Shown here: positions 26,500 to 35,350 of the stretch, one piece after another
Position numbering within the stretch: the first letter of the stretch is position 1
Layout: every line of letters begins with the position of its first letter
Source of the DNA: Geoalkalibacter sp.
Lineage (GTDB): Bacteria > Desulfobacterota > Desulfuromonadia > Desulfuromonadales > Geoalkalibacteraceae
Direction of reading: 5' to 3'
Length of the DNA: 54,248 nucleotides
Assembly: GCF_030605225.1 (NCBI RefSeq)
Contig: NZ_JAUWAV010000029.1
Location: 1 to 54,248, forward strand
Notes under the pieces: generated by a model
The model's database searches: none
Told to the model about the DNA's origin: nothing
What the model saw: only the letters and a program-made list of their open reading frames with translations
Translations under genes and position numbers: made by a program

Positions 26500-27801
26500 A
26501 TGTCGCGAATTCTGATGTGTGCCACTCTGCTGCTCGCCCTGGTCATGGGCGGTTGCGAACAACGCCGGGAACAGCCCACCGACAAGCGAGCCGAGGCCCT
26601 GCCTCGCAAGCCCTTTCATGAGGCGTTGGAACCCGAGCTTTACGAGCTTCCCTCGGGCGCCCTGGCGACCTGGCGCGCTCATGCCCGGCACCAACCGGCC
26701 CTGGTGCTCTTCGCGAACCATCCCTATCTGGATCCCTTGCCCGAAACCGGCCGCGAGGAGCTGAGGGATTTTTTGCGCACGGCGACACCCGAGGACATCG
26801 TGCGCCGCGCGCGGTTTTTCGTCCCCGATCCGGCTTTTTTGCCGCCGCAAGCCCTGAGCGCCGCCATCGCCGCCGGGCTGTTTTCCGAAATCGTCTTCGT
26901 CTATCCCGGCACCCAGGAAAAAGACGCCTTTTCCCTGGAGGATTTTCAGCGCCGTGCGCTTGCCGCCGGTTTCCTGAACGAGGAGGAAACTCGCGCCCTC
27001 AGCCTGCACGACGGGGTCATCGGCGGCCGGGTGCGCGGCCTGCCCTTGCGCTGCGTGCATCCCGAAGCCCTGCCGTCCCTGGACAAGCCGGTGATCCTGC
27101 ACATCGATCTCGGGTATTTCAAGGATCTCTACCAGAATGAGATCCGCACCCCCGTCTACGACCTGCTCCATCAGACCGCGACGGCGATACGGGACGCGGG
27201 CTTTCCCGCCCTGGCCGTCACCCTGTCCTTCTCCAACGCGGAGGTCGGATTTTCCCTCGAATCACGTTTCATGATCAGCGATCTGGCGGAACTTCTGCGG
27301 CGCCCAGCCGCTCTTGAGGGCGGCACGCCGCGAAGCTGGACCTACCGCGCCGCCGCGCTGTTCGCCGGCGCCATGTTCATGGAGGGGCGTTTTCGCGAGT
27401 TGACCGAGGAGGCGGCTCAGGCCGGTCCGGCGGATGCCGCGGCCCAATACGCCCTCTCCTTGGTGCGCTTTCAGCAGGGCCGCGACGAGGAGGGCTTCGC
27501 CCTGCTGGATCGCGCCGTGGCGCTGGATCGGGGCTTTGCCCTGGATTACCTGGAACTGGCCGAGGTGGGAGCGGAACAGGGGCGATGGGACAAGGTTCTG
27601 GAACTGATCGAAAAAGCGGCGGCGCTTGATCCGCGCAATCCCTTCCCGCGCCTGCGGCAGGCCGATGCCCTGATCCAAGGCGGTCGGGGAAACGAGGCCT
27701 TGCCGCTTCTCGACGCGCTGCGGCGCCTGCCCTGGTCCCCCCGCCATCACCCCGACATCCTGCGCCTTCTCGAAGAAATGATGCAAGCCGCCGGCGCCTG
27801 A
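26500..27801 (+). CDS. TPR-like lipoprotein, paralog of the 49785 gene
   Basis: The 433-residue protein has a lipoprotein signal ending VMGGC at Cys19. Its middle domain includes KPVILHIDLGYFKDLYQNEIRTP, and its C-terminal helical part reads like TPR repeats (ALDRGFALDYLELAEVG, then AAALDPRNPFPRL) and ends near LRRLPWSPRHHPD. The same landmarks occur in the 438-residue lipoprotein at 49785-51101, so they are paralogs. The ATG at 26500 is chosen for the signal peptide and GGAAAGG upstream. It lies between the two giant cytochrome genes and ends seven bases from the end of cytochrome 2. Function is not known; an exported helper or interaction protein is an inference. Confidence 0.8.
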   Translation: MSRILMCATLLLALVMGGCEQRREQPTDKRAEALPRKPFHEALEPELYELPSGALATWRAHARHQPALVLFANHPYLDPLPETGREELRDFLRTATPEDIVRRARFFVPDPAFLPPQALSAAIAAGLFSEIVFVYPGTQEKDAFSLEDFQRRALAAGFLNEEETRALSLHDGVIGGRVRGLPLRCVHPEALPSLDKPVILHIDLGYFKDLYQNEIRTPVYDLLHQTATAIRDAGFPALAVTLSFSNAEVGFSLESRFMISDLAELLRRPAALEGGTPRSWTYRAAALFAGAMFMEGRFRELTEEAAQAGPADAAAQYALSLVRFQQGRDEEGFALLDRAVALDRGFALDYLELAEVGAEQGRWDKVLELIEKAAALDPRNPFPRLRQADALIQGGRGNEALPLLDALRRLPWSPRHHPDILRLLEEMMQAAGA

Positions 27802-27808
27802 ACCCTTC

Positions 27809-30800
27809 TCAGGGGTTGGGATTGGTGCTCGGCGTCGCATCCGGGGCGGTGAATTCCAGCCAGGGCGTCACCTTGTTCCAGCCCGGACCGCGCGCGGTGC
27901 TCGCCCCGGAAGCCAGGGATGCGCGGTCATCGAGGCGATGGCAGTTCTGCGCGGCGGCCCATTGCGAGGCGCGCGTGCCGGCCCAGGGCGTGCCGATGGA
28001 ACCCGCCTCCTGAAAATTGTTGTCCCAGGTGTTGTGGTTGGTGTCCAGGCAGTTGGTGATCATCAGCTTGGGCAGCCTCGAGGCGTGCGGATTGTGGCAC
28101 TTGGCGCAGTTGAAGGTGTGATAGTTGGCCTGGGCGTTGTAGCTGCCCGCCTCGGTCTTGCTGCCCGCGCTGGTGAACTGGCTGTTCTGGTCGGCCACCT
28201 GCAGCTTGAGCGTGCCCGAGGCGATGGGCGTGGCGCGGTTGTAGCTCGAATTGTAGTCGCTGTTCCAGACGAAGTAGCGAAAGCTGTAGGGACGGCCGGT
28301 TCCGGCGGCGGACGTCGAGGTCGTCGCGATGCGCGGGTAATACAGATAGCCGCTGCCGTCGTTGTCTCGGTAGGAATAGCCGCGGTCATACTCGGTGGCC
28401 AGCCCCATGTCCACGTCGCCAGTTCTGGCTTGACCGATGACGGCCGTCGCCTTACCGCGCTTGGCGCGGGTGAAGATGTTGCGCGCGTGGGACTCGGCGC
28501 TGTTGTTGGCGCCGCTTCCCGGTCCGCCGATGACGGCGTTGGCGTGGCCGTTGTAGCCGGATACCCACAGATTTTCGCCGGTCTTCTGGTCGAGAAAGTT
28601 GAGGTCGCTGCCGTGGCACTGGGTACAGAGTCCGGCCGTCGATGCCAGGGTTTCCCCGGCGTTGGGATTGGCGCTGTTCTGATCGATCCAGAACCCGCCC
28701 ACCTTGGCCAGCGTACTCAGGCCCGAATTGCTGTCGGAGGCGCTGGCGCGCGGTACCCGGCCGAAGGTCAGGGTGGTGTTGGCGTCCACCGTCCAGTTGG
28801 CCATGCCCCACTGGGGCGCGCCGTCCTCGGGATAGGGGTTGCCCTTCCAGGTGCCGCGCAGATAGGGCCCGGCGGTGGCCGCGGGGCCGCTGATGTCGCC
28901 GTTCACGCCGCCATGGGTGCCGTGCACGTCATGGCAGTAGCTGCAGCGGATGTCGGCCACATGGTTGGGCGTTTCCGTGTGCCGGTAGGCGCTGCCGCCC
29001 AGGGCCGCGTCGGTCACCGCCGGGTTGGCCGTATGCGTCGACTGAACGGCGCCGCGCTTGTACCAGAAGGGATTGTAGGCCCCGCCGTTCTGCACCCCCT
29101 TGGCGCTGCGCCAAAAACCGGTGGTCCAGTTGGAGGTCGGGGTGCCGGGCACGGTGCTGGCGTCGGTGTAGAGATAGCCGTAGTCGTAGTCGAGATTGCC
29201 CGTGTGGGCCGTCTGGTTGACGCCCCACTCGGACACCGGGCTGAAAATGCTCACCCCGGCCGCCGAGGTCACCGATGTCAGACTGCCGCTGCCGGTGGGG
29301 ATGGTGACGGTGAGGGAGTTGGCCGAGGAGGTCGCCACCTTGAAGGTGCGGTTGTTGGCCGCCTGGGCCGAGCCGCGAATGGTGATCCAGCGGCCCACGC
29401 CGAACTTGGCGCCGATGCCCGTGGCGGCGATGGTGTTGGGCGCGGTGAAGGTCACGTTGACGCCCGAGAGGGTGTAACGGCTGGCCGTCACCGCGTCATG
29501 GCAGTTCCAGCAGATCTGCGCCTCGCTGGCGCCCGAGGCCTTGCTGCCGCCCAGGCGGATTTTGCTGCCGTGGGAGGCATAGGTGAAGTTCATGGTCGCC
29601 ACCGGCGTGCCGCCGCCGTAGGTCGTCGGGATATCGACCTCACCGGCGCCCAGGGGGCGATTGGCGTGACCGCTGTGGCAGTCGGTGCAGCCGGTGAAGC
29701 TGAGACCGTCGGCCTTGGTGTGGCTGCTCGTCGCGCCGACGCCCAGGGCGCCGCTGCCGCTGCCGGTGTGGCAGTCGGTGCAGGCCAGGGTCGCGCCGTT
29801 GCGCCACAGATCGTTGCCCGCAGCCGCATGGCAGACATTGGTGCAGTTCTTGTTCGCGGCGTTGTAGCTGAGCGTATCGGTGAGCTGGCCGTTGGTGTGT
29901 CCGACATGGATGCCGGAATCGGCGCCCGCGCCGTGGCAGGCGACGCAGCCACCGGCAGCCGCGACATGCACCGCGTGGATCGCGTTGGTGCCCGTCGGCA
30001 CGGCATTGATCAGGGCGGTTCCGGCGCTGCCGTCGTTGTGGCACTGCACGCATTTCTGCGGCGGCGCTCCCATGGAGGCGTTCCAGGCCGGGGTCGGCTT
30101 AAAGATGCCGTTGCCGTCGGAATGACAGTAGACCCCGGAACAGGTGGTGCCGTTCCAGACGGCGCCGGGCTGGTTCTTGCTCTTGAGCACCCCACCGTCG
30201 GCGGGATTGAGAGAGAGGTTGCGCACGCCGTTCATGTGCAGGGCGCTGTTGAGCGTGTGGCAATTGCCGCAACCATAATCATAGACGCCACCCGACGAAT
30301 TGTTCGCGGTGCTGCCCAGGCCGGCGGCGGGGGTGACCACATGGGCGTCGTGACCGCCGCTGACGGGTGCCGCCGGATGGCAGAGGGCGCAGGTTTCGGC
30401 GCGCGCCGTTCCCCAGGTCACGACCACCAGGGGCGCGCCGCCGCGCCCGTCGTTATGGCAGGAACCGACCCCGCAGCCGCCGTAGGTGGCGGGGCTGAAA
30501 TCCTCGATGTCGCCGCCGTAACCCAGACCGGCGTGCAACTCCACGCGGCCGTTGCGATGGGCGCTGTTCGCGGTGTAGGGATGGCACTTGGAGCATTGCC
30601 CGAAGATGTTGGGGTCGCCGCCGTAAACTTCCTCGAAGCCCATGTGCGCGAGATGGCTGCCGCTCTCCGGGTAGGGACCAAAACCATGGCAATAGCTGCA
30701 GAAACCGTATCGCGACTCATCCCAGTCGGCCTTGAACGCACCACCGGAGGGATTATGACAGGCGATATTGGCGCAGGTGTTGAGGCCGTCGCCGGGCACT

Positions 30801-33800
30801 GACGGGGCGCCGTTGACCCAGGTATTGCCGCCGCCGGCATTGCGCGCGCCGTCGTCGACACGCACGCCCAGACCCGTCGGGTTGAGGAAGGCGTAACCCT
30901 GGTAGCGGATGCGGTCGGCATCGCCGGCGGCGTTCTTGGCGTTGTTGTGGTTGCGCTTGAAGGCGAGATCCGTGGAGACGGCGCCGTGGCAATCACCGCA
31001 CACCACCGGATCGATGATGAGAGCAAAGTGACTGTTGTGCTTGCCCGAGAGAGGGGCAAGCTGGCCTGCCGCGTTGCGATAGGCATTGTTGCCCGCCACC
31101 GTCGGCGCGGCCGCGTAGTAGTGACAGGAATCGCAATCGAGGCCGTCGGCGTCGTTCCAGGCGCCATCCGCCGGGGTCGATTTGTGGCAGGCCAGGGCGC
31201 AGGTCTGTTCGGCGGAAACGTAACCCATCGCCGCGGCCAGCAGGGTCAGACGCCCGGCCGCCGTGCCGTGATTGAGGCCGCCCACCTGATCCTGCCCCAT
31301 GTCGTAACTGTACTGATCGGCGCCGGGGTGACAGAGGGCGCAGTCGGAGCGATCCTCAGCGTCCTTGTCATGGCCGGCGACCAGCGCGTGCCAGGCATGG
31401 GCGCCGCTTGCGGGGGGATTGCCGTGGCAATCGGCGCAGGAGGTGCCCGGGCCGATCATGAACGCCGGCTCGCGATCGTGGCCGTGGCAGTTGGTGCAAT
31501 TGCCGCTGCCCTGATGGTTCGCCGCGTTGCTCGGCGTGTTGTTGAAATGATTGACCGCCGCGCCGTGACAGGCCTGGCAGACTCCGCTGCCGGAGGCATT
31601 GACGTAATCGGCGCGGGTCAGGCCGTTGCCGGGGTTGTAACCGGTGCCGACCACCAGCATCGCGCCGGAGTTGCCGCCCATCCCCTGACCATGAGGCTCG
31701 TGACAATTGCGGCAGGCATCGGCCGCGGCGCTGCCGTTGGCCGCGGCGAAATGCACCTTGAAATCGGCGGAGGGATGGCAACTCTGGCACCAGTCGCTGG
31801 GATTGGCGTAATTGCCGGTCAGGCGCGGGTTGTTGTTGCCGTCGAAGTGACCGCCGGCGGCGGCATCGTGACAGCCGAGGCAATCCGGCGCGCCGTTCAG
31901 GCCGCTTTTACCGTGGCCACTCAGGTAGAATGCCGACTTGTCCACATAGGAGCCGAGCCCGCCCCGGCCCTCGAAGACCGCGATGGCGCCGCCCGTATGG
32001 CAGGTGGCGCAGCTCACCGTGGCGGCGTTGCCCCACACCGGTTCGCGATCCGCGCCGCTGGTCTGCTCGGCCAGGGCGCCATGGCAGGCGTTGCACACCG
32101 CGGTCAGGTCGTTCACCAGACTGACCGCGCCATCGACGTGCGTGGCGCCGCCGCCGCTGTTGGTGTGACAGGCGGTGCAGGCCAGTCGCGGGCCGCCGGA
32201 GGTGAACAGATGGGCCGCGTGGGAGCCGCCCAGGGCCGGCCCGCCGCCCGTGGCGACGCCCGCGACGCCGACCTGGTGACAACTGCCGCAGGCGCCGCTC
32301 GCCGATTCGTCCCAATCGGGGGTCACCCGCGTGGTGCCGTTGGAATGGCAATAGACGGAGCAGGTGCCCGCGCCGCCGAAGGTGCCGGCGCCGAGGGACC
32401 GGGCACCCAGGTTGTGCGTTTCGGCAAAACGGACCTCCACCACGCCGTTGACATGAGCGCCGCCCGCCGCGGCGCCGCTCGCCAGGGCCGTGCTGCTGCT
32501 CGCCGTCTCGACGTGACAGACATTGCAGCCGTAACGCGCGATGTGCGCGGCATGGGCCGCGCTGTTGTTCCTGGCGGCCATGCTCGCGGCATGGTTGCCG
32601 TGGCACTGGGCGCAGTCGGTGATGGCACCGCCCTGCCAGGAGGGAATGCTTGCCGCGCTGGGCGCGGTTCCTCGCACGCGACCGTTGGAGTGGCAATAGA
32701 GCTGGGCGCAACTGCCGTCGGCGGCGGGATTGTAGGCAAGCGGCACCAGTCCCCCCGTCGCGGCCAGGGGTGAGAAGCGCACATCCTGAAAGCCGCCGTT
32801 GAGATGGGTGGTGCCGAAGTCGGCATGGCACTCGACGCAGGCGAAGCGGTAGTTGCCCGCGCCCTGGTCGATCAGATCGGCGTGCTTGCGATGGGCGCTC
32901 AGGCTTTCGTTCTTGGGCGCGACCACCCCCGCCGCCGTCTTGTAGCCCGCCGCATGTCCCGTGGGACCGCCCGCGCCGTCGCTGCTCGGCGCGTAGCCGT
33001 GACAACTGTTGCAACTGCCCCCGGCAAAGCTCTCGTCGCCATGACGGTGGCAGCCGCCGCATTGGTCGATCCCCCCCTGGGTCAGACCGTTGTGCGTGCC
33101 CAGACTGTGGCAGCCCTGGCAATACCCGCCGCCGCCCGCGTTCATCCAATCCTTGGAACCTGGGGTGTAATTGAGGCTCGCCGTGCCCGGCCCGCCGGTT
33201 TTCGGCAGGAAATCGAGGGAAATCGTCTTGCGCAGCATGTAGAGGTTGGGCGTGGATCCCGCCTCGGGCGCATGACCGCCGTGGCAGCTGAGACAGCCGA
33301 TGGGATGCGCGCCGCCGTGCGTCTGGTAGAGATGGCAGGCCTGGCAGAGATTGGAGCGCAACTGCGCGGTTTCGGCGGCATCGGTGCCGCTCGCAAGCGG
33401 TCCGTCGCTGCGCAGCAGCTTGCCGTCGCCGACCAGGTTGGTGCCCCGGCCGTCGGCCGTCGCCGATCTGGAATCGACAAAATGCACGCCGTGACAGGAA
33501 CTGCACCCCACGCCGCCCTCGACCAGGCGAATCTCGCCGGGCGCGGCGGCCACCCCGGCGGCATCGCGATACTTGCCGGGGTTGGCGTTCACCACATCCG
33601 AGTAGTTGGAGACCAGGGGATGGGTATAGGTGGCCGGGCCGATGTTGGCGACATTCCAGGGCGCGTGGCACTCGACGCAGAGCGCCTCGGTGCTGCCCGC
33701 GCCCAGGCGCAGAATCAATCGGTTGTTCAGATCGCGGCTGTGCGGGTCATGACAGCGCTGGCAGGTGAGCTTTCCCGTGGAAATGCCGTAGCGACCCTGA

Positions 33801-34171
33801 AACAAAGGATTGGTCGGCGCCTTGGCGCCGGCCTTGGGGTTGACGTCCTTGCCCGCCCACATGTGGGAGGTCTGGCTTCCGGGAACCATGCCCTGCGGAT
33901 AGGTGCCCATGGCGTTGCTGGCATCGGTGGGCGCGAAGCGGCCCTGGGGCGTTTTCGGCGGCCCCGAGAGCATGGTCCAGGGGCTGGGGTTGAGGTTGTG
34001 GCATTGCAGGCAGACATTCTGGGTGTTGCTGCCGAGATCGGTGAAGTTCACCCCCACCTTGTGGCAGTTCTTGCAGTCGAAATTGTGGAGCACGGTGGCC
34101 CAGGCCGAGCCGCACAGCGTCGCCGCCGCCAGCACCAGCGCCAGAATCCATCGCGTCCACCCTCGCCTCAT
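27809..34171 (-). CDS. Giant multiheme c-type cytochrome 2 (about 45 short heme motifs)
   Basis: This 2120-residue protein has a signal peptide (about 1-25, ending GSAWA). By eye it has 38 CXXCH motifs, four CX4CH (CAQLYCH, CANIACH, CGVGSCH, CSGVYCH) and three CX3CH (CSVYCH, CALACH, CTNVCH). Unlike cytochrome 1 it has no fibronectin block. Hemes are spread along most of the chain, with short beta-rich inserts near the C-terminal third. The first 250 residues and last 200 closely match cytochrome 1. The ATG at 34171 has GGGAG eight bases upstream. It is the last gene of a minus-strand series of beta-helix and transthyretin-like proteins, suggesting joint assembly at the cell surface. Electron transfer to extracellular acceptors is the likely role. 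Confidence 0.93.
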   Translation of the reverse strand: MRRGWTRWILALVLAAATLCGSAWATVLHNFDCKNCHKVGVNFTDLGSNTQNVCLQCHNLNPSPWTMLSGPPKTPQGRFAPTDASNAMGTYPQGMVPGSQTSHMWAGKDVNPKAGAKAPTNPLFQGRYGISTGKLTCQRCHDPHSRDLNNRLILRLGAGSTEALCVECHAPWNVANIGPATYTHPLVSNYSDVVNANPGKYRDAAGVAAAPGEIRLVEGGVGCSSCHGVHFVDSRSATADGRGTNLVGDGKLLRSDGPLASGTDAAETAQLRSNLCQACHLYQTHGGAHPIGCLSCHGGHAPEAGSTPNLYMLRKTISLDFLPKTGGPGTASLNYTPGSKDWMNAGGGGYCQGCHSLGTHNGLTQGGIDQCGGCHRHGDESFAGGSCNSCHGYAPSSDGAGGPTGHAAGYKTAAGVVAPKNESLSAHRKHADLIDQGAGNYRFACVECHADFGTTHLNGGFQDVRFSPLAATGGLVPLAYNPAADGSCAQLYCHSNGRVRGTAPSAASIPSWQGGAITDCAQCHGNHAASMAARNNSAAHAAHIARYGCNVCHVETASSSTALASGAAAGGAHVNGVVEVRFAETHNLGARSLGAGTFGGAGTCSVYCHSNGTTRVTPDWDESASGACGSCHQVGVAGVATGGGPALGGSHAAHLFTSGGPRLACTACHTNSGGGATHVDGAVSLVNDLTAVCNACHGALAEQTSGADREPVWGNAATVSCATCHTGGAIAVFEGRGGLGSYVDKSAFYLSGHGKSGLNGAPDCLGCHDAAAGGHFDGNNNPRLTGNYANPSDWCQSCHPSADFKVHFAAANGSAAADACRNCHEPHGQGMGGNSGAMLVVGTGYNPGNGLTRADYVNASGSGVCQACHGAAVNHFNNTPSNAANHQGSGNCTNCHGHDREPAFMIGPGTSCADCHGNPPASGAHAWHALVAGHDKDAEDRSDCALCHPGADQYSYDMGQDQVGGLNHGTAAGRLTLLAAAMGYVSAEQTCALACHKSTPADGAWNDADGLDCDSCHYYAAAPTVAGNNAYRNAAGQLAPLSGKHNSHFALIIDPVVCGDCHGAVSTDLAFKRNHNNAKNAAGDADRIRYQGYAFLNPTGLGVRVDDGARNAGGGNTWVNGAPSVPGDGLNTCANIACHNPSGGAFKADWDESRYGFCSYCHGFGPYPESGSHLAHMGFEEVYGGDPNIFGQCSKCHPYTANSAHRNGRVELHAGLGYGGDIEDFSPATYGGCGVGSCHNDGRGGAPLVVVTWGTARAETCALCHPAAPVSGGHDAHVVTPAAGLGSTANNSSGGVYDYGCGNCHTLNSALHMNGVRNLSLNPADGGVLKSKNQPGAVWNGTTCSGVYCHSDGNGIFKPTPAWNASMGAPPQKCVQCHNDGSAGTALINAVPTGTNAIHAVHVAAAGGCVACHGAGADSGIHVGHTNGQLTDTLSYNAANKNCTNVCHAAAGNDLWRNGATLACTDCHTGSGSGALGVGATSSHTKADGLSFTGCTDCHSGHANRPLGAGEVDIPTTYGGGTPVATMNFTYASHGSKIRLGGSKASGASEAQICWNCHDAVTASRYTLSGVNVTFTAPNTIAATGIGAKFGVGRWITIRGSAQAANNRTFKVATSSANSLTVTIPTGSGSLTSVTSAAGVSIFSPVSEWGVNQTAHTGNLDYDYGYLYTDASTVPGTPTSNWTTGFWRSAKGVQNGGAYNPFWYKRGAVQSTHTANPAVTDAALGGSAYRHTETPNHVADIRCSYCHDVHGTHGGVNGDISGPAATAGPYLRGTWKGNPYPEDGAPQWGMANWTVDANTTLTFGRVPRASASDSNSGLSTLAKVGGFWIDQNSANPNAGETLASTAGLCTQCHGSDLNFLDQKTGENLWVSGYNGHANAVIGGPGSGANNSAESHARNIFTRAKRGKATAVIGQARTGDVDMGLATEYDRGYSYRDNDGSGYLYYPRIATTSTSAAGTGRPYSFRYFVWNSDYNSSYNRATPIASGTLKLQVADQNSQFTSAGSKTEAGSYNAQANYHTFNCAKCHNPHASRLPKLMITNCLDTNHNTWDNNFQEAGSIGTPWAGTRASQWAAAQNCHRLDDRASLASGASTARGPGWNKVTPWLEFTAPDATPSTNPNP

Positions 34172-34337
34172 CCGCTATGCTCCCGCCCGGCTTTCGGCCA
34201 AATGGCGCATTCACCGCCATCAAACCGCCCTATAAGTCATATCACCGCATGGCGCGCCGACGCCGCGCCAAGGCTCTGCACCCCGAAAAGAGCTCGCGCA
34301 GGGCGAATAAGTACCTTGCGCAACGCAAATACATGAA

Positions 34338-34368
34338 TATTTGACTGTGCTAATGCACAAATCGCGCC
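34338..34368. promoter_or_regulatory. Conserved palindromic element upstream of cytochrome 2
   Basis: This is the partner of the 26300-26330 element, with core TGTGC-TAAT-GCACA (a perfect 5-bp inverted repeat), flanked by TATTTGA and AAATCGCGCC. It starts 167 bases before the cytochrome 2 start codon, nearly the same distance as at cytochrome 1. A shared transcription factor is the simplest reading. The site implies a promoter for cytochrome 2 separate from the upstream genes. Confidence 0.7.
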
Positions 34369-34438
34369 CGTTCAGGCACGCGGCACAAATTTGCAAGTCT
34401 TTGACCTGACTGGGCTTGTCCGAACAGCAGAGGCGACC

Positions 34439-35332
34439 TCAAGGAGCGCGCGGCAGGGCCAGCGGCGCCGTGAGCGGCTCGGGGGCGTGAACGCGACCGA
34501 GGTGGTCGTCGTAATCCTGGTCGAAAAACAGGGGATGGATGACGGCGGGGTCGGCGCTGCCCCACCAGTTGCGCGGCAGACTGACGTCCGTGGTCTGGTC
34601 GAAGCCGAGCTTGACCTGGTACTGACGGCTGGCGGTGATGTTGTTATATTCGATGAGGCTGTTGTCGTCGGAGCGGGTCACGACGAAGATGCCGATGTCG
34701 TTGTCGCGGATCTCGTTGTGATGCACATGGGCGCGGCCGCGCCGTTCCTCGAAACGCAGGCCGTGGGTGTTGTCGTGGATCAGGTTGTCGGCCACCTCAA
34801 GGTTGACCGTGGAGAAGCGCACCCCGTCAATGTTGTACCGAAACACCGAATTGCGGATGCTTGCCTTGCAGAAATGCACCTGAATGCCGCTGAAGGCATA
34901 CTCGCTGATGATGTGCTCGATCACCCCCTCGCGGGCGAAATCGAGGTAGAGAAATTTCCAGTCGGCCTTTTGCGGGTTGGGCGCCGCGCTGGTGAAGAGA
35001 ATCGGCGCCGCGGGCGTGCCGCGCGCGACGATGCCCCCTTCCACCAGCAGTTCCGAATCGCCGATGCCGTCGCCGTCGCGATCGATCTTCTCAAAGAGAA
35101 CACGGGTGCCGGGCAGAATGGTGAGATGGCCGTTTTTCTTCACCACCACCACGCCGGTGATGCGCACCTCGCCGCTCCATACCACCGCCTCCTCAATCAC
35201 CGCGTCGGTCAGATGCAGCACCGGCGGCGCCGGTTGCGGGCGTGCGCATCCCGCGAGCAGTAACAGGCAAAGCCCCAGGAGGATCCGTAGGGGCGACGCA
35301 TGCGTCGCCCAGGTCGAGAAGATAATGTTCAT
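34439..35332 (-). CDS. Right-handed beta-helix lipoprotein (third beta-helix paralog)
   Basis: The 297-residue protein has a lipobox LLLLAGC and then a parallel beta-helix of short repeats (NSVFRYNIDGVRF, ADNLIHDNTHGLRF, HHNEIRDNDIGIFV). It ends with the NWWGSADP motif shared with two other beta-helix proteins upstream. A DRDGDGIGD loop could bind calcium. NosD-like helices usually bind polysaccharide or act as scaffold. The N-terminal region before the lipobox (TWATHASPLRI) is encoded by a 20-bp palindromic repeat, so the original signal-peptide start may have been altered. It follows the transthyretin-like gene by 18 bases and precedes cytochrome 2. Confidence 0.78.
   Translation of the reverse strand: MNIIFSTWATHASPLRILLGLCLLLLAGCARPQPAPPVLHLTDAVIEEAVVWSGEVRITGVVVVKKNGHLTILPGTRVLFEKIDRDGDGIGDSELLVEGGIVARGTPAAPILFTSAAPNPQKADWKFLYLDFAREGVIEHIISEYAFSGIQVHFCKASIRNSVFRYNIDGVRFSTVNLEVADNLIHDNTHGLRFEERRGRAHVHHNEIRDNDIGIFVVTRSDDNSLIEYNNITASRQYQVKLGFDQTTDVSLPRNWWGSADPAVIHPLFFDQDYDDHLGRVHAPEPLTAPLALPRAP
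35287..35310. repeat. Palindromic repeat inside the beta-helix signal region
   Basis: GTAG is followed by a perfect 20-bp palindrome at 35291-35310 (GGGCGACGCA and its complement). It matches the start of the cruciform element at 43616-43668 (cgtagGGGCGAC...GTCGCCC). It is read in frame as part of the lipoprotein N-terminus, which suggests insertion into coding DNA. Confidence 0.75.
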
Positions 35333-35350
35333 GAGTGCGCCCTTCCCGGC

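Noticed and set aside
27802-27830. Terminator between the TPR lipoprotein and cytochrome 2
   Set aside because: Only a five-base AACCC/GGGTT pairing is visible, without a T tract.
17879-34171. CRISPR-like array suggested by many repeated short motifs
   Set aside because: The repeats are codons for CXXCH motifs at irregular spacing in two long reading frames; no constant repeat-spacer pattern exists.
34172-34438. Sigma54 promoter for cytochrome 2
   Set aside because: TTGGCGCGGCG-type matches have the wrong GG/GC spacing, so no -24/-12 pair can be supported.
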